Part shown: positions 11,121-22,867 of the stretch, one piece after another | Layout of the letters: each line of letters begins with the position of its first letter | How positions within the stretch are numbered: the stretch's first letter is position 1 | From: Hevea brasiliensis | Taxonomy: Eukaryota; Streptophyta; Magnoliopsida; Malpighiales; Euphorbiaceae | NCBI RefSeq assembly: GCF_030052815.1 | Contig: NC_079498.1 | Location: 77,548,992 to 77,612,991, forward strand | Length of the DNA stretch: 64,000 nt | Reading direction: 5' to 3' | Notes under the pieces: model-generated | What the model saw: the letters and a program-made list of their open reading frames with translations, nothing else | Database searches by the model: none | Told to the model about the DNA's origin: nothing | Translations under genes and position numbers: made by a program

Positions 11121-13031
11121 TAATAGATTTTCTGCTTAAAGCATCAACAACTACATTTGCCTTCCCAAGGTAGTAGTCAATCACACAATCATAATCTTTC
11201 AGTAATTCAATCCATCGCCTCTGTCTCAAATTAAGTTCCTTTTGGGTTGGCAGATAAACTCTTATGGTCTATGTATATGTAGCATTTTCTCCATACAAGT
11301 AATGCCTCCATATCTTCAATACGAAGATAATTGCTACTAACTCCAAATCATGAGTAGGGTAATTCTTTTCATGTGGCCTTAACTGTCTGGAAGCATATGT
11401 GACTACTTTCCCTTCTTGCATGAGTACACACCCTAACCCATTATATGAGGCATCACTGTAGACTTCAAAGTCTTTTCCCAACACTGGCTGTGTTAACACT
11501 GGTGCCTCTGTCAACATAGCCTTCAGCCTCTCAAAACTGGTTTGACACTTGTCATTCCAGTCAAATTTCATATTCTTGTGTAGTAATTTGGTCATTGGAG
11601 CAACTATCAGGGAAAATCCCTTTACAAATCTTCTATAATATCCAACTAACCCCAAGAAACTTCTGATCTTAGTTGTACTTCTGGGAGGCTTCCATTCCAT
11701 CACTGCTTCAATCTTATTGGGAACCACTCTAATCCCTTCAGCTGATACTACATGTCCAAGGAATGCAATCTCATTGAACCAGAACTCACACTTGGACAAT
11801 TTAGCATAAAGGTTTCTTCTCTTTCTAAGTCTGCAGAATAATTCTCAAATGTTCATCATGTTCTGCTTTATCCTTGGAATACACCAGGATGTCATCAATG
11901 AAGACCACTACGAACCGATCTAATTATGGATGGAAGATATGGTTCATAAGGTCCATAAATGCTGCTGGAGCATTTGTTAACCCAAATGGCATCACCAGGA
12001 ATTCATCATGCCCATACTGAGTTCTAAATGCAGTCTTAGGCACATCTGCATCCTTAACCCTTAGCTGATGATACCCCGATCTGAAATCAATCTTAGAAAA
12101 CACATCGGCTCCCTTCAACTGATCAAACAGATCGTCAATTCTAGGCAACGAATACTTGTTTTTCACTATTACTCAGTTTAACTATCGGTAGTCAACACAT
12201 AACCTCAGTGTCCCATCTTTCTTCTTTATAAATAGTACCGAAGCTCCCCACAATGACACACTGGGGCGTATGAACCCCTTTGTCTAGTAATTCTTGTAGC
12301 TGGATTTTAAACTCTTTCAATTCAGTAGGTGCCATCCTATATGGAGCAATTGAAATCGAAGGTGTACCCGGCATAATCTCAATAGCAAATTCAACTTCCC
12401 TTTCTGGTGGCAAACTAGGCAATTCCTCAGGAAATACCTCAGAGAAATCCCTTACTGTGGGTATGTCAGACAAGTCAAATTTACCCTGCCTAGTGACAAC
12501 CACGTGTGCCAGATAGGCTTCACACCCTTTTCTCATCCATCTCCTTGCAACTGTAGTTGAGATGACATTGGACAAAAAAGCTGTCCTTTCACCCACAACT
12601 GTTATTTCTTCATTCTCAGCAGTTTTCAGAGAGATTCTCTTCAATTTACAATCTACTATTGCCTGATGATGGGATAACCAATCCATTCCCAAAATCACAT
12701 CAAACTCATGGAAAGGCAGTTCGATTAAGTCTGCTGAGAACTCTTTCCCTTGAATCTTTAATGGATAGCCCTTATATACTTTGTTTACTATCACACTGTG
12801 GCCTAGCGGATTTGTGACCAAGATGTCTTGGTCACTTTCCTCTACTGGTATTCCCCTTTCTACGGGCAGCTTAATACAAATATATGAATGAGTAGATCCA
12901 GGATCTACTAATGCATGCACAAAAGTATTATAGAGAAGGAACGTACCCTTAATGACATCTGGAGCATCCCGTTCCTCCTGTGCCCTTATAGCATAGGTTC
13001 TGCCCGATTTTTTACCTTTTGCTCTCTCCAC
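11121..13031 (-). pseudogene. pol: Element A protease, reverse transcriptase and RNase H, broken
   Basis: Protease: VDPGSTHSYI near 12905 (canonical D-S/T-G changed to DPG, common in this lineage) and VILGMDWLSHH near 12680. [44 protein letters not shown] (12166-11924), then the catalytic FIDD block near 11900 after a stop. The [10 protein letters not shown] and [16 protein letters not shown] blocks follow (11799-11600). RNase [17 protein letters not shown] (about 11460) to VVDALSRK (about 11125). Frameshifts near 12190, 11850 and 11270 separate the pieces. Confidence 0.92.
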
Positions 13032-13044
13032 AGACTACGTCTGA

Positions 13045-14193
13045 GTTTACGTAATGCACTGCCTCAGCCTTACCCGGTTTTCTACCCCTTGGAGCTGGAG
13101 GAGCAGGCCTAACAGTTAATACTGGAGTGGATGTAGCAGTTCTGCGAGGACAATCTTAGACTAGGTGGTCTGTAGACCCACACCATAAACAAACACCTAT
13201 AATCCTCCAACATTCACCCTTATGCCATTTTTGGCAATGTGGGCAAGCAACAGATATTGTTGGGGCTGGTCCCCTGAACCCTGTCCCTGGAGAGCTAGCC
13301 ATTGAACGTGTGGACTGGCCTCTCCTTGGTGCAAACTGAGATTTGGGTCTCTGTGACTGACCCTGACTTGGTGCTCTACTGAAACTTTGAGTAGGCAAAC
13401 CTCTAAATTTCTTACTAGGGGCAGAAGATGTACCAGTCTGACCCTGACCTCTTTTTTGTTATCTATCCCTTCTGTTCTGTTCATTCATTCTAACTTTTTC
13501 AACCTTCAGTGCGACTTCCACTAACTTGGAAAACTCTGTAATCCCCAAGGCTGTAATCATTACTTTAATGTTATCATTGAGTCTTTCCTCAAATCTCTTA
13601 CATCTTTCTGCCTCATTAGGGACTATTTTTCGCCCATAGCGGCTCAATCTGACAAATTCTCTTTCATATTCAGCCACTGTCAGCTGTCTCTGGCGTAGGG
13701 TAATAAATTCCCTTCTTTTCTCTTCCAGGTATACACTGCCCATATACTTCTTTCTGAACTCAATGAGAAAGAAATCCCAAGTTATTTGTTCTGGTGGCAC
13801 CTCACTAGTCACTGTATCCTACCACTGATATGCATCATCTTGCAATAGTGATACAGCAGCTTCCAAATTCTACTATGGAGTACAATGAAGTTGTTTTAAG
13901 ACTCTTCCAGTTCTGTCCAACCAGTTTTCAGCTGTGACAGAATCATCTTCCCTTTTGCCCAGAAAATCCACAACTCCAAACTTCTCGAGTCTCTCCATGT
14001 GAGATTTTTGATGTGGAGGTGGTGGTGGTGGCATAACTCCTACCATCTGTTTAGAGAACTCAGCCATTTGCTAAAATGTGGCTGGTGCACCTGGTACTGG
14101 TGGAGCAGGTTCCCTCCTATCTCCTGGTTCAGTCATAGATGTAGCATGACTTTCCACTTCCTCATCAACTGCTCTCTGTGATGTGGAGTCCAT
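13045..14193 (-). pseudogene. gag: Element A gag, broken
   Basis: The chosen start is the ATG at 14193 (MDSTSQRAVDEEVESHA), which has the same N terminus as gag of B and J. Capsid blocks follow at 13812-13459 (TWDFFLIEFRKKYMG, EERRREFI-like, YEREFVRLSRYGRKIVPNEAERCKRFEERLND). Two knuckles lie near 13245-13150 (CPHCQKWHKGEC and CLWCGSTDH), the second interrupted by a stop. Other stops lie at about 14070, 13870 and 13820. gag and protease probably formed one frame. Confidence 0.88.
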
Positions 14194-14196
14194 ATT

Positions 14197-14198
14197 CT
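14197..14198 (-). other. Predicted 3' splice site before gag of element A
   Basis: TTTGATTTGTTATTTTGATCAG on the - strand ends 3 nt before the gag ATG. It is pyrimidine-rich with a terminal CAG. Confidence 0.45.
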
Positions 14199-14300
14199 GA
14201 TCAAAATAACAAATCAAAAGATCTGCTGTAGAGTCATCTTAACACTTACAATGCAATGCATGATATGCAATCTATTTAGGTCCAGAAACGTTTAAACCAT

Positions 14301-14312
14301 GCTCTAATACCA
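14301..14312 (-). other. Element A primer-binding site
   Basis: TGGTATTAGAGC on the - strand, one base different from the tRNA-Met complement, 5 nt from the LTR. Confidence 0.85.
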
Positions 14313-14317
14313 CTAAA

Positions 14318-14938
14318 TGTAATTCCCCTCACCCGTCTACAGTATAGCCGAGCAAAGCATGCTACACGGCGTGCCAAAGCACCTAGTCTGTAATCAACTC
14401 ATTTCTTGAACTCAATTTGATTTTAAGAAGTCTTTTATGTAATATTCATATCATGCTGATACTATTTTCATACTTTAATAAAATCAGTATTTCAAAAATG
14501 GTAATAAAAATTTGGCAAGGTGTCGTCTGTATTTCGGACAAACTATCCTTCCAAACCTGTTAAAAATAGTTCAATATGATAATATCAAAATTTCAACTAT
14601 TTCACAGTCTCAGTATTTCAATACAATTTATTGATTTTTACAATATGTAAATAGTTTTAAAATACAATCCATTATAACTTAAATACATTCAGATACTCTC
14701 CATGTTATTTAATATGTACAAAATATTACAAAATACAGAGCCGAATTTCAAATATAATAGAAGTACAAAATACAAGATATCCTAAGTCCTACCATGTATG
14801 CAATGCAGTGCAGATGACTCTGGACACTTGTGCAGATCTGATGGCTCACCCGGTCGTAGGTCTGCTGGGTTCCCCAGCTGTGTCTCCAATACCTACGCGT
14901 TACAAAAGCAACGCGCTAAGCAATTTTTGCTTAGTGGT
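14318..14938 (-). repeat. Element A 5' LTR, partial
   Basis: Starts TGTAATTCCCCTCACCCG next to the primer site and matches the start of LTR L (25050 onward). It breaks at 14938 just beyond the twin hairpin, where the next bases belong to element B protease/gag. Confidence 0.85.
14896..14934 (-). other. Twin hairpins in LTR A
   Basis: First stem CGCGTT with AACGCG (14896-14915). Immediately next, stem CTAAGCAA with TTGCTTAG around a 3-nt loop (14916-14934). Confidence 0.6.
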
Positions 14939-16567
14939 GGCTGGTATGACATTAGACAGAAATCTGTCCTTTCACCCACAATTATGATTTCTTCATTTTT
15001 AGGAGTTTTGAATGTGATCCTCGTCAATTGAAAATCAACTATTTCTTGGTGATGTGACAACCAATCCATCCCCAAGATTATATCAAGTTCATGGAATGGC
15101 AACTCAATCAAGTCAGCTAAGAACTCATGTCCCTGAATTTTTAAGGGATAACCCTTATAGACCTTATTCACCACTACATTGTGGCCCAAAGGGTTAGTAA
15201 CTAGGATATCTTAATTAGTTTCATCTATTTGAATTCCCCTTTCCACAGTCAAAACCATACAAACATAAGAATGTGTAGACCCTAGGTTTATCAATGCATG
15301 AATAGACAAGTCATAAAGTGAGAAGATACCCTTGATTACATCTTGTGCATCTTGCTCCTCTTAAGCCCTTGTGGCATATGCACATGGTGGTGCCCTAGTC
15401 TCTGGCCTCTCTATAGTTTCAGAAGTAGCTTTTTCTGAACTGCCTATTGCCTCTGTTCTGCTAGGTCTCCTACCCCTCTGAGCTGTAGAGGCAGGTCTCT
15501 TAGCTTGTGCTGGTGTAGCAGAAATATCTTTCTAGAGGCAATCTCTCTGGTAGTGATCTGTGGCCCCACACTTGATGATAGCACTATCCTCTATGCCACT
15601 TGCCATAATGCGAGCATGCCGCTGATGCTACTAGGGCTACTCCCCTAACCGCTGTTCCTGGAGAATTGGCCACTGATGCTATAGACTGGCCTCTTCTTAG
15701 TATAAACTGTGATCTGGGCCTTGGTGGTTGGCCATGAGTCTGACTCTGGCCATGACTCTGAGGTCCCCTAGGCCTCTTACTAGTTGTGGCTATGAAGCTA
15801 GACTACCCTGGCCCTCTTTTAAACTGCTTATCTCTACAACTCTGCTCATTGGTTTTGACCCTCTCAACATTAAGAGCTGCCTCAACCATCTGAGAGAAAT
15901 CTATGATCCATAGTGCCATGATATGAAGCTTCACATCGTCATTCAATCCTTCCTCAAATCTAAGGCATCTCTCGGTCTCTGTGGGTACAATCTCGCAGGC
16001 ATAGCGGCTTAACCACACAAATTCCTGCTCATACTCTGACACTGTGAATTGCCTTTACCTCAGATTGATAAAATCCCTCCTTCTGGCTTCCAAGTAGATA
16101 TGGCTAATATACTTTTTTCTGAACTCAGCCAAGAAATACTCCTAGGTCACTACTATTCGTTGTACTACCTTGGATACCGTATCCCACCATTTGATACACA
16201 TCCTCTTGCAGAAGGGAGATTGCACACTCCAAACTCTGTTCTGGTATGCAATGTAGCTGCTGTAGTATCCTTTCTATCATTTTCAACCAATATTTCGTAG
16301 CTGCAGGATCATCCTCTTTCTTTCCTTTGAAGTCTACTGCCCCATATTTTCTTAATTTCTCTAAATAAGACTTCTGTTGAGGCTAAACCGTTGGATGACT
16401 CCTATCATTTGTCTGAAGAATTTTGTCATTTACTGAAATAGAGCTTGCTGGGGTTGTGCAGGCTTAGGTATTTGTATAGCAGGGCCTCCCTTACCTGTAT
16501 CACCACCCTTAGCTGGAGCATAACTTTCAACTTCCTCTTCAACTACCCTCTGAGATTCGAGGTCCAT
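14939..16567 (-). pseudogene. gag: Element B gag and protease start, broken
   Basis: The start at 16567 gives MDLESQRVVEEEVESYA. Capsid blocks lie near 16150-15800 (SEYEQEFVWLSRYACEIVPTETERCLRFEEGLNDD). The knuckle region near 15600 is degraded. Protease blocks follow at 15189-14940 (VNKVYKGYPLKIQGHEF, LIELPFHELDIILGMDWLSHHQ). Many stops and frameshifts are present. The frame is cut at 14939 about 20 codons before the point where protease would pass into RT. Confidence 0.85.
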
Positions 16568-16575
16568 TCTTTAAC

Positions 16576-16577
16576 CT
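16576..16577 (-). other. Predicted 3' splice site before gag of element B
   Basis: CTGTTTCCTTGTCTATTTTAG on the - strand, 8 nt before the gag ATG, has a long pyrimidine tract. Confidence 0.5.
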
Positions 16578-16692
16578 AAAATAGACAAGGAAACAGATCT
16601 GCACTAGTGCCACCTAGACTCTTAATGGATGCCATGGATGATGTGCACTCTATGTCTTTTTATCTATCTAGGTCTAGGAACGCCTAAACCAT

Positions 16693-16704
16693 GCTCTGAT
16701 ACCA
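16693..16704 (-). other. Element B primer-binding site
   Basis: Exact TGGTATCAGAGC on the - strand, 5 nt from the LTR. Confidence 0.92.
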
Positions 16705-18955
16705 CCAAATGTAACACCCCTTACCCGATCTACAGTGTAGCGGAGCAAATAATGTTACATTCTATGCCGGAGCACCTTTTCTTAACTTACTTTGTTCATT
16801 ATCCATATTAAGTTCATCTTTATTTAAATTGGATTTTTTTTTAATCGGAGAAACTGCTAGAGTTTTCCCTGTTTTATTGATATTTGACATATTAAAACAA
16901 TTACCTGTTTAAATTTTGATATAATAAACAATCTAAATTCTAATCCTCAATCATAGTTTCCAATCATAATTTCATATTCATTCTTATCAATTGTTTCATA
17001 CACACTTATATCATTAAACATCTATTTGAGTCATTTACAAAAGTACATATTTGTTTCCATAAGTCCACAAAATTATTTACAACCAAAAGTTAATTTACAA
17101 ATATATAACTAACTACAAGTACATCATCATTCATGATAGGGCCCTTACATTATACCAAGATGATAGAGTGGAGGTGACAGTGACTTTATTGCAGATCTCC
17201 CTATGCTACGGACTATTAGGTCTTCTCACTTGAACTTACGCGAGAAGAAACCATTGCGCTGTGCATTTCTACTTAGTGGTGCAATAGTAAACAAAAAATA
17301 TGCTATACAAATAAAATAAATATTTCATATTATGATAACATAAAAGTAATGCATTGTAATTGATTATAAGTCATTTTATGTTTTGTTGATCTTTGGAACC
17401 ATTGGTTTCATTGGAATCTTTTCCATTCATTTGTTTATTATCCAACCCTATTAACTCTTTTTAATACCCAAGAAACCTATAATAGAACTGACTGGACTGG
17501 ATACACGGGTTTTACTAGCACTAGGTACTCGGTACCTTGGGCTGTCTTACCATCGGTCACATAGTGTCTACCCGGTATGCAATATAATGGCACATGAGCC
17601 CAAATAATCACAGATGTAGAAAGATCGTAACTAGCACTAGACACTCAGTGCCTCGAGCTATCATACCATCGAACATATAAATGTCTGTCAAGTATGTAAT
17701 AAAATCTGGCTTAAAAGCCATAAGCAGTGCTGCTAAACTTGTCCCTTGGCATGCCAATCTATCCAACCCATAAGTAAATGTCTAGGCATACATGGGAAAT
17801 TTAATATATTTAATCAATCAATGTTCTTATTATCTCATCACATGTATCATTCCAATCATAGTGGGAACATAAGTTCCAATCATATATTCACATGATATAC
17901 ATGTTCATCAAATCATAAATGTTACATACAAATCATAATTGAAGTCATTTTGTGACTGTTCCATGCATTTTAGAATTTATACTTTAAATTTACTCATAGA
18001 ATTGGCCAAGATGCAAAATCAATTTGTTTCATACTTTCTTCATAAAAGTTATAGGTTTATATCTCATGTTTAATTTGGCTTTGGAATTACTCAATTTGCA
18101 TTTTTTTTAGCTCAAGTTATGGTTGTTTTACCAAAACTGGTCTAGTGACCAATTCTGGTTTCAGGCCTGTCCAGAACAGGGCTGATTTCTAAAACTAGTG
18201 TGTCAAGCCATTTTAGACAGGTTACAGTCATAATTTGACTCCATATTCCTCATATGAATTGTTCCCCTATGTCTCAGGGTCACATAGGTTCAAGAATCAC
18301 TAAATTTTCATTTTTGTAGAGTGAGTTATGGCTGATTGATTAACCCTTACTCACGGATGTAGCAACTTGCAGATTTTAGGGTACCAGGTTTTCAGGTCAA
18401 TTTTATACTTAATATTCAGGTGTCTTACACCTAGAATTTGAGCAAGGTCTCTAAAACAAAGTTGTAGATCTATTTCTTAGGTTTCCAGATCATTTTAATT
18501 CACCTCATTTGGAGTTATATACTAAAAGTTATTCCCTAAACATCACACAGAGGTCAAATGGCAATTTGCTGGAATCTCAGAAAATTTCAGTTTCAGTGTT
18601 TGGCACTTGTCCTAGCAATTTAACCCATTTGGCCTAGGCCAAAACATAAAAGTTGTATCCATGTGTCTTAGCTTTAATTTGGTATAGATTTCACGGCAAT
18701 TGGATTTGTATAGCTCAACTTATGGCTAATTAACCACACTGGACTCAAGCTATCCAGAATCTGCCTCACTACAGAACTCCCCTTTCCATCAACTAATTTG
18801 ATATCCTTTTAACATACTCCAACAATTAACACGTCCAAGAGTTATAATGTACACTCAATTGCATCAATTAGAGCATAAATAAGAAAATGCCTAATTATAG
18901 CAAACCCTAGCTAAAATTCTTAAAACTTTAAAATTAATGGAGAATCATAGCACTA

Positions 18956-18957
18956 AC
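18956..18957 (-). other. Predicted 5' splice site in LTR B
   Basis: AACAAG/GTTAGTGC on the - strand, 934 nt from the LTR start. Confidence 0.5.
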
Positions 18958-19270
18958 CTTGTTCTTTGGCTTCAAACAACCTTCAATCACTCTTCAATTC
19001 AATCAAACTTCAATTCCCCTTGGCAAACCCTTCTTGGCAGAATTCCTTTTCTTCCAAACTCTCAATTTCTTTTAATTTTCTTGAGTGTTCTCTTCTTTTC
19101 AAGGTTCAATTTAGTGGTCTCTATTGATTTCCTAAAGAAATCATGGAAGAAACCTAGGGATTCAAGCTTAAATTTGTGTGTTAATGGAGGATTTTGAGAG
19201 AGGTAGGAGAGAGAGCAAGGATGGATGGTAAACATGAAGAAGATGACTGAATTTTCTACCCAGTAATTGA

Positions 19271-19278
19271 TATATATA
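19271..19278 (-). promoter_or_regulatory. TATA box of LTR B
   Basis: TATATATA, 613 nt from the LTR start and about 310 nt upstream of the splice donor. Confidence 0.5.
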
Positions 19279-19670
19279 TTAATTAAATATTCAATGGCAA
19301 ATTTGTAAATAGGTAGAATGGCAATTTTGTAATTATTTTGAAGTTTATAATCATTATAATTTGACTTTTCAATAATTGTATTTAATTTCCATAATCTCAA
19401 TTAATTAAATTAATCTAGCTTTATTAATTTAATAACTCTCATTTTTTTTTATCAATATTGGACCTTTAAATTTAATTGACCAAATTTTGCTCTTACTAGA
19501 TTTATGCTCGTCTTTTACATAATACCCGATAACACTTTATCTTCCTTTGCTTTGTGCTTATTTCTTTTCATTTTCTTCACTTATTAATCCATAGAAATCT
19601 CCTTAATTAAGTCTTCATTAAGGGTCTTACAGGGTTCTACTTGAATTTAGAGTAACAACCGGACTCATAG

Positions 19671-19719
19671 TCACTTCCCAGTAAGGTTACGCATCACCGG
19701 GACTTGTGCTCATTTAACC
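19671..19719 (-). promoter_or_regulatory. 5S rRNA-like box of LTR B
   Basis: Minus strand: GGTTAAATGAGC, then GATGCGTAACC, then CTGGGAAGT; the last part equals the 5S CTGGGAAGT. It is 172 nt from the LTR start. Confidence 0.55.
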
Positions 19720-19891
19720 AATTCATACTTCTTTTATTTTTCTTCAACCTTACTTGGTCTTTATTTTATTTAATTTAATTATGACTCTTCACTCTAGTTT
19801 AAGTATGGTTTCATACATTCTAGCTATCCGAACAGACCTTAGTTATCGAAACAATAGGACGTACAGAACTGCCTACAATGAGGATGTTACA

Positions 19892-20256
19892 CTTTTAATA
19901 TAATTTAATTTTAATTATAATTATAATTAATATATTTATAATAATTCCAATAATTCCATATGTGTCGCTTTTTAATTCTCATATTCATCTCATTATTTTT
20001 AATTCTCTTTCAATAATTTAATCTCATTAATTTTAATTGACATTTAGGTCAAAATTTAACTATTAGAGTGAATTAACCAAAATGCTCCTCATCGGGTTAT
20101 ATCGATTAAATCCATAGCCCGATGGTCACTTTAATTTTTATTGTGTCTATCTCAATTAATTTTAATCTTATTTTTGGTCTTCAAGGTAGCATTGAATATT
20201 ACTGTTCATAGACTGAAAGTGGTACTATTTAGAGCTCGAAAGTTTCAAGGTGTTAT
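19892..20256 (-). repeat. Element C 3' LTR, fragment
   Basis: A/T-rich sequence with the GACATTTAGGTCAAAA block, ending GTTATA at 20256 next to a C-rich tract. The B LTR replaces the rest. No 5S-like box is visible here. Confidence 0.75.
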
Positions 20257-20263
20257 AATTCCT

Positions 20264-20275
20264 CCCCCCCCCCCC
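20264..20275 (-). other. Element C polypurine tract with 12-base C run
   Basis: A run of 12 C (G on the element strand) directly inside the LTR end. The neighbouring TTTC-GAACG-like motif is shared with A and J. Confidence 0.7.
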
Positions 20276-20312
20276 TTAAAAATAAAATTTCGTTCTTGAA
20301 ATTTACCTGGTA

Positions 20313-21754
20313 TTAGTCTTCAAATAGTTGTAGGTGTTGTTTCCTCATGTCCTCTTCACGTTCCCATGTAGCCTCTTGGCTTGAATGATGGTTCCACAGT
20401 ACTTTCACTAGAGATATCTACTTATTCTTTAGCCGTTTCACCTCATGTGCCAAAATCTTTATGGGTTCCTCATCATATGTTAGGTCTGAATTTACTTCAA
20501 TCTCCTCTACTAGCAAGATGTGTGTGGGTCTGATCTATGCCTCCTTAACATAGAGACATGGAAGACATTATGAATCTTCTCCAACTATGGAGGTAAGGCA
20601 AGTTTGTATGCTAACGAACCCACTCTTTTCAGAACCTCATATGGCCCGATGAAAAGGAGGACTTTGTTTCCCCTTTTTGCCAAATCTCATGATCTTCTTC
20701 CATGAAGAAACCTTCAAGAACACCTTGTTACCCACAAAATACTCAATATCCCTTCTCTTCAAATCTATGTAGGACTTTTGTCTGTCTGATGTAGCCTGAG
20801 TCTATCTTGAATGATCTTAATCTTTTCCTCAGTCTGCTACACAATTTCAGGGCCAATCAACTTTCTCTTGCCCACTTCATCCCAACATAAGGGAGTTCTA
20901 CATTTTTTGCCATACAGTGCTTCATATGGAGGCATCCCAATGCTTGACTGATAGCTATTGTTATAAGCCAATTCAATCAAGGGCAAGTGTGTATTCCAGC
21001 TTTCTTCAAACTCAATCACACAAGCCCGAAGCATATCCTCCAAAATATAGATGATTCTCTCAGACTGGCGGTTTGTCTGTGGATGGAATGCTGTACTGAA
21101 ATTCAATCTAGTTCCTAGGGCTTTATGGAGACTACCCCAGAATCTAAAAGTGAATCTTGGATCTCTGTTTGATATAATAGATACCGGTACTCCATGTAAT
21201 CTCACCACTTTATCAATGTATAACTTAGTCAATCTGTCTAAACTATAGCCTATCTTCACTGACAAAAAGTGCACAGACTTAGTCAATCTATCCACAATAA
21301 TCCAAACTGCATCATAATTCTTTTGAGTACGAGGAATTTCTGTTACAAAATCCATAACAATTCTCTCCCATTTCCACTTGGGAATCAACAATGGATGTAG
21401 CAACCCTGTTGGTACTTGGTATTCTGCCTTCACTTGCTAACAAGTTAGGCATTTAACTACATATTCGGCAACATCTTTCTTCATTCCCATACAACAGTAG
21501 TGCTCTTTAATAGTTCTATATATTTTAGTTCCACCAGGGTGCATAGCAAATGGTGAGTCATGTGCTTCCTGTAAGATGATCCATTTTAATTCAACATCAT
21601 TAGGAATACACATTTTGCCTTGGTACAGCAACAAGCCTTCACCATTTACTGAAAATTCTAGTTTCTTGCCATCCCTAGCCTCTTCCATTAACTTTAGGCA
21701 TTTGTCATCATTCTGAGCTACTGTTCTAATTTGTTCAATTAGCATTGGCTTCAC
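20313..21754 (-). pseudogene. pol: Element C integrase with chromodomain-like end, broken
   Basis: Zinc site at 21754-21437 (EAHDSPFAMHPGGTK, CLTC; the residue before the stop is altered). The core lies at 21433-20837 with [25 protein letters not shown] (Asp kept), TAFHPQTNRQSERI carrying the catalytic Glu, and PYEALYGKKCRTP. The C terminus near 20400-20313 reads VKVLWNHH...EATWERE, the chromovirus signature. Stops lie near 21435 and 20835, and frameshifts between 20830 and 20420. Unlike A, it has no insertion in the ILEDMLRAC region. Confidence 0.9.
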
Positions 21755-21757
21755 TTG

Positions 21758-21987
21758 CTAGTTAGCCACCATCTGCCCATTATCATTTATCTCCAAATTT
21801 GCATATAATTTCCTTAAGTCATGCACTATGGACAAAGATGAAACTCTTAAACTAGCCATGGTCTTACGACTTAAGGCATCAGCTACAACATTAGCTTTCC
21901 CCGGCTGGTAGTGAATCAAGTAGTCATAGTCTTTTATCAATTCAAACCATCTTCTTTGCCTCAAATTCAGCTCTTTCTGAGTGGGCA
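21758..21987 (-). pseudogene. pol: Element C RNase H, C-terminal part (before insertion K)
   Basis: Reads [21 protein letters not shown] and then [11 protein letters not shown]. The frame is cut at 21987 by LTR K; the N-terminal part resumes at 31758. The first ten residues of the open frame come from the inserted LTR. Confidence 0.9.
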
Positions 21988-22130
21988 TGTCACACCTTAC
22001 CCCTCTGTAAGGCATAACATGACCCCGTAGAATACCTAATGAACTATTGAACTTCAGCTACCGATAACTCATTAAGTACCCTACAAGGGATTTTAAAACA
22101 ATTTTCTTACTTTTATAAGTGGTGAGCATT

Positions 22131-22380
22131 TTCTAATAAGTATTAAAACATTTAATTAAGGTTGAAAACTAGTTAAAATTTTTGACCCATTTTATTTTTC
22201 CGTAATTTTTATAGAAATTTTGGCAGTGTTGTCTGTATTTTGAGAAAACAATTCTTCTAATAGGTATTAAAACATTTAATTAAGGTTGAAAACTAGTTAA
22301 AATTTTTGGCCCATTTTATTTTTCCGCAATTTTTATAGAAATTTCGGCAGAGTGCTGTCCGTATTTTGAGAAAACAATTC
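22131..22380 (-). repeat. Two tandem copies of a 124-bp unit in LTR K
   Basis: TTCTAATARGTATTAAAAC begins at 22131 and again at 22255, with near-identical sequence between. LTR D has one copy of the same region. Confidence 0.85.
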
Positions 22381-22830
22381 TTCAAATACTTGAAAAGAAA
22401 AAAGCACTTCCAATAATTTGTCTCAATAACTTATTCAAATTCACAACCATCCCAATCAGTTTCAACATCATTTATCAATTTCCAAAAACTCAAATCCACA
22501 ATTTCCAATATTCAACACTCATCAAAATACCATTAATCAATTTCATTCAATTTTAAGCAAAATACTTCCATTCATATTTCATTAAAGATAAAACAATTTA
22601 TATACATCATTACAAAAATTTACACTAAGAGAAATTCAAACTAAAATTTATTACAAACTTTAAACAAACTGCTCAAGACCAGTTTTACATGTCCATACCT
22701 TTACATACATTGCATACATCAAAATAATTTTTTTTTATAGTCAGGTATAAAATATACCCGATAACTTCAAGCAAGTAGCTCCTCAGTCCTCAGCAGCTCA
22801 ATCTACTGCTCCTCTAGTCTCTAAATTTGT

Positions 22831-22867
22831 GACAGCAATAATAGCCATCGTTGAGTACTAGCACTCA
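22831..22867 (-). other. Twin hairpins in LTR K
   Basis: Stem TGAGT with ACTCA (22852-22867). The neighbouring GACAGC with GCCATC (22831-22848) is a weaker stem with wobble pairs. Confidence 0.5.

Larger units (their letters stand above)
8770..14938 (-). mobile_element. Gypsy (chromovirus-like) element A, both LTRs truncated
   Basis: Minus-strand element with partial 3' LTR (8770-9492), polypurine tract, pol and gag in reverse, primer site (14301-14312) and partial 5' LTR (14318-14938). RT before integrase and a chromodomain-like end place it in Ty3/gypsy chromoviruses, probably the Del/Tekay group. LTR H abuts it at 8769. The right end breaks at 14938 into element B gag with no LTR terminus, so that side was lost by deletion or recombination. 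Confidence 0.9.
14939..19891 (-). mobile_element. Gypsy element B, 5' remnant (gag/PR plus complete 5' LTR)
   Basis: A minus-strand relative of A. It keeps only protease and gag (14939-16567), the primer site (16693-16704) and one LTR (16710-19891). The pol and 3' LTR side is gone at the junction with LTR A. The right end abuts a C-element LTR fragment, so B probably entered the C 3' LTR. Confidence 0.85.
16710..19891 (-). repeat. Element B 5' LTR, complete (3182 bp)
   Basis: Runs from TGTAACACCCCTTACCC next to the primer site to GTTACA at 19891. It contains a 5S-like box, a TATA box and a splice-donor motif at the positions seen in the other LTRs. The twin-hairpin site near 17255-17280 is degraded. 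The ORF at 18937-19197 spans the donor region and has no recognisable homology. Confidence 0.88.

Noticed and set aside
18937..19197. 86-codon ORF starting MENHSTNLVLW
   Set aside because: It runs antisense through the splice donor of LTR B and is not kept in related LTRs.
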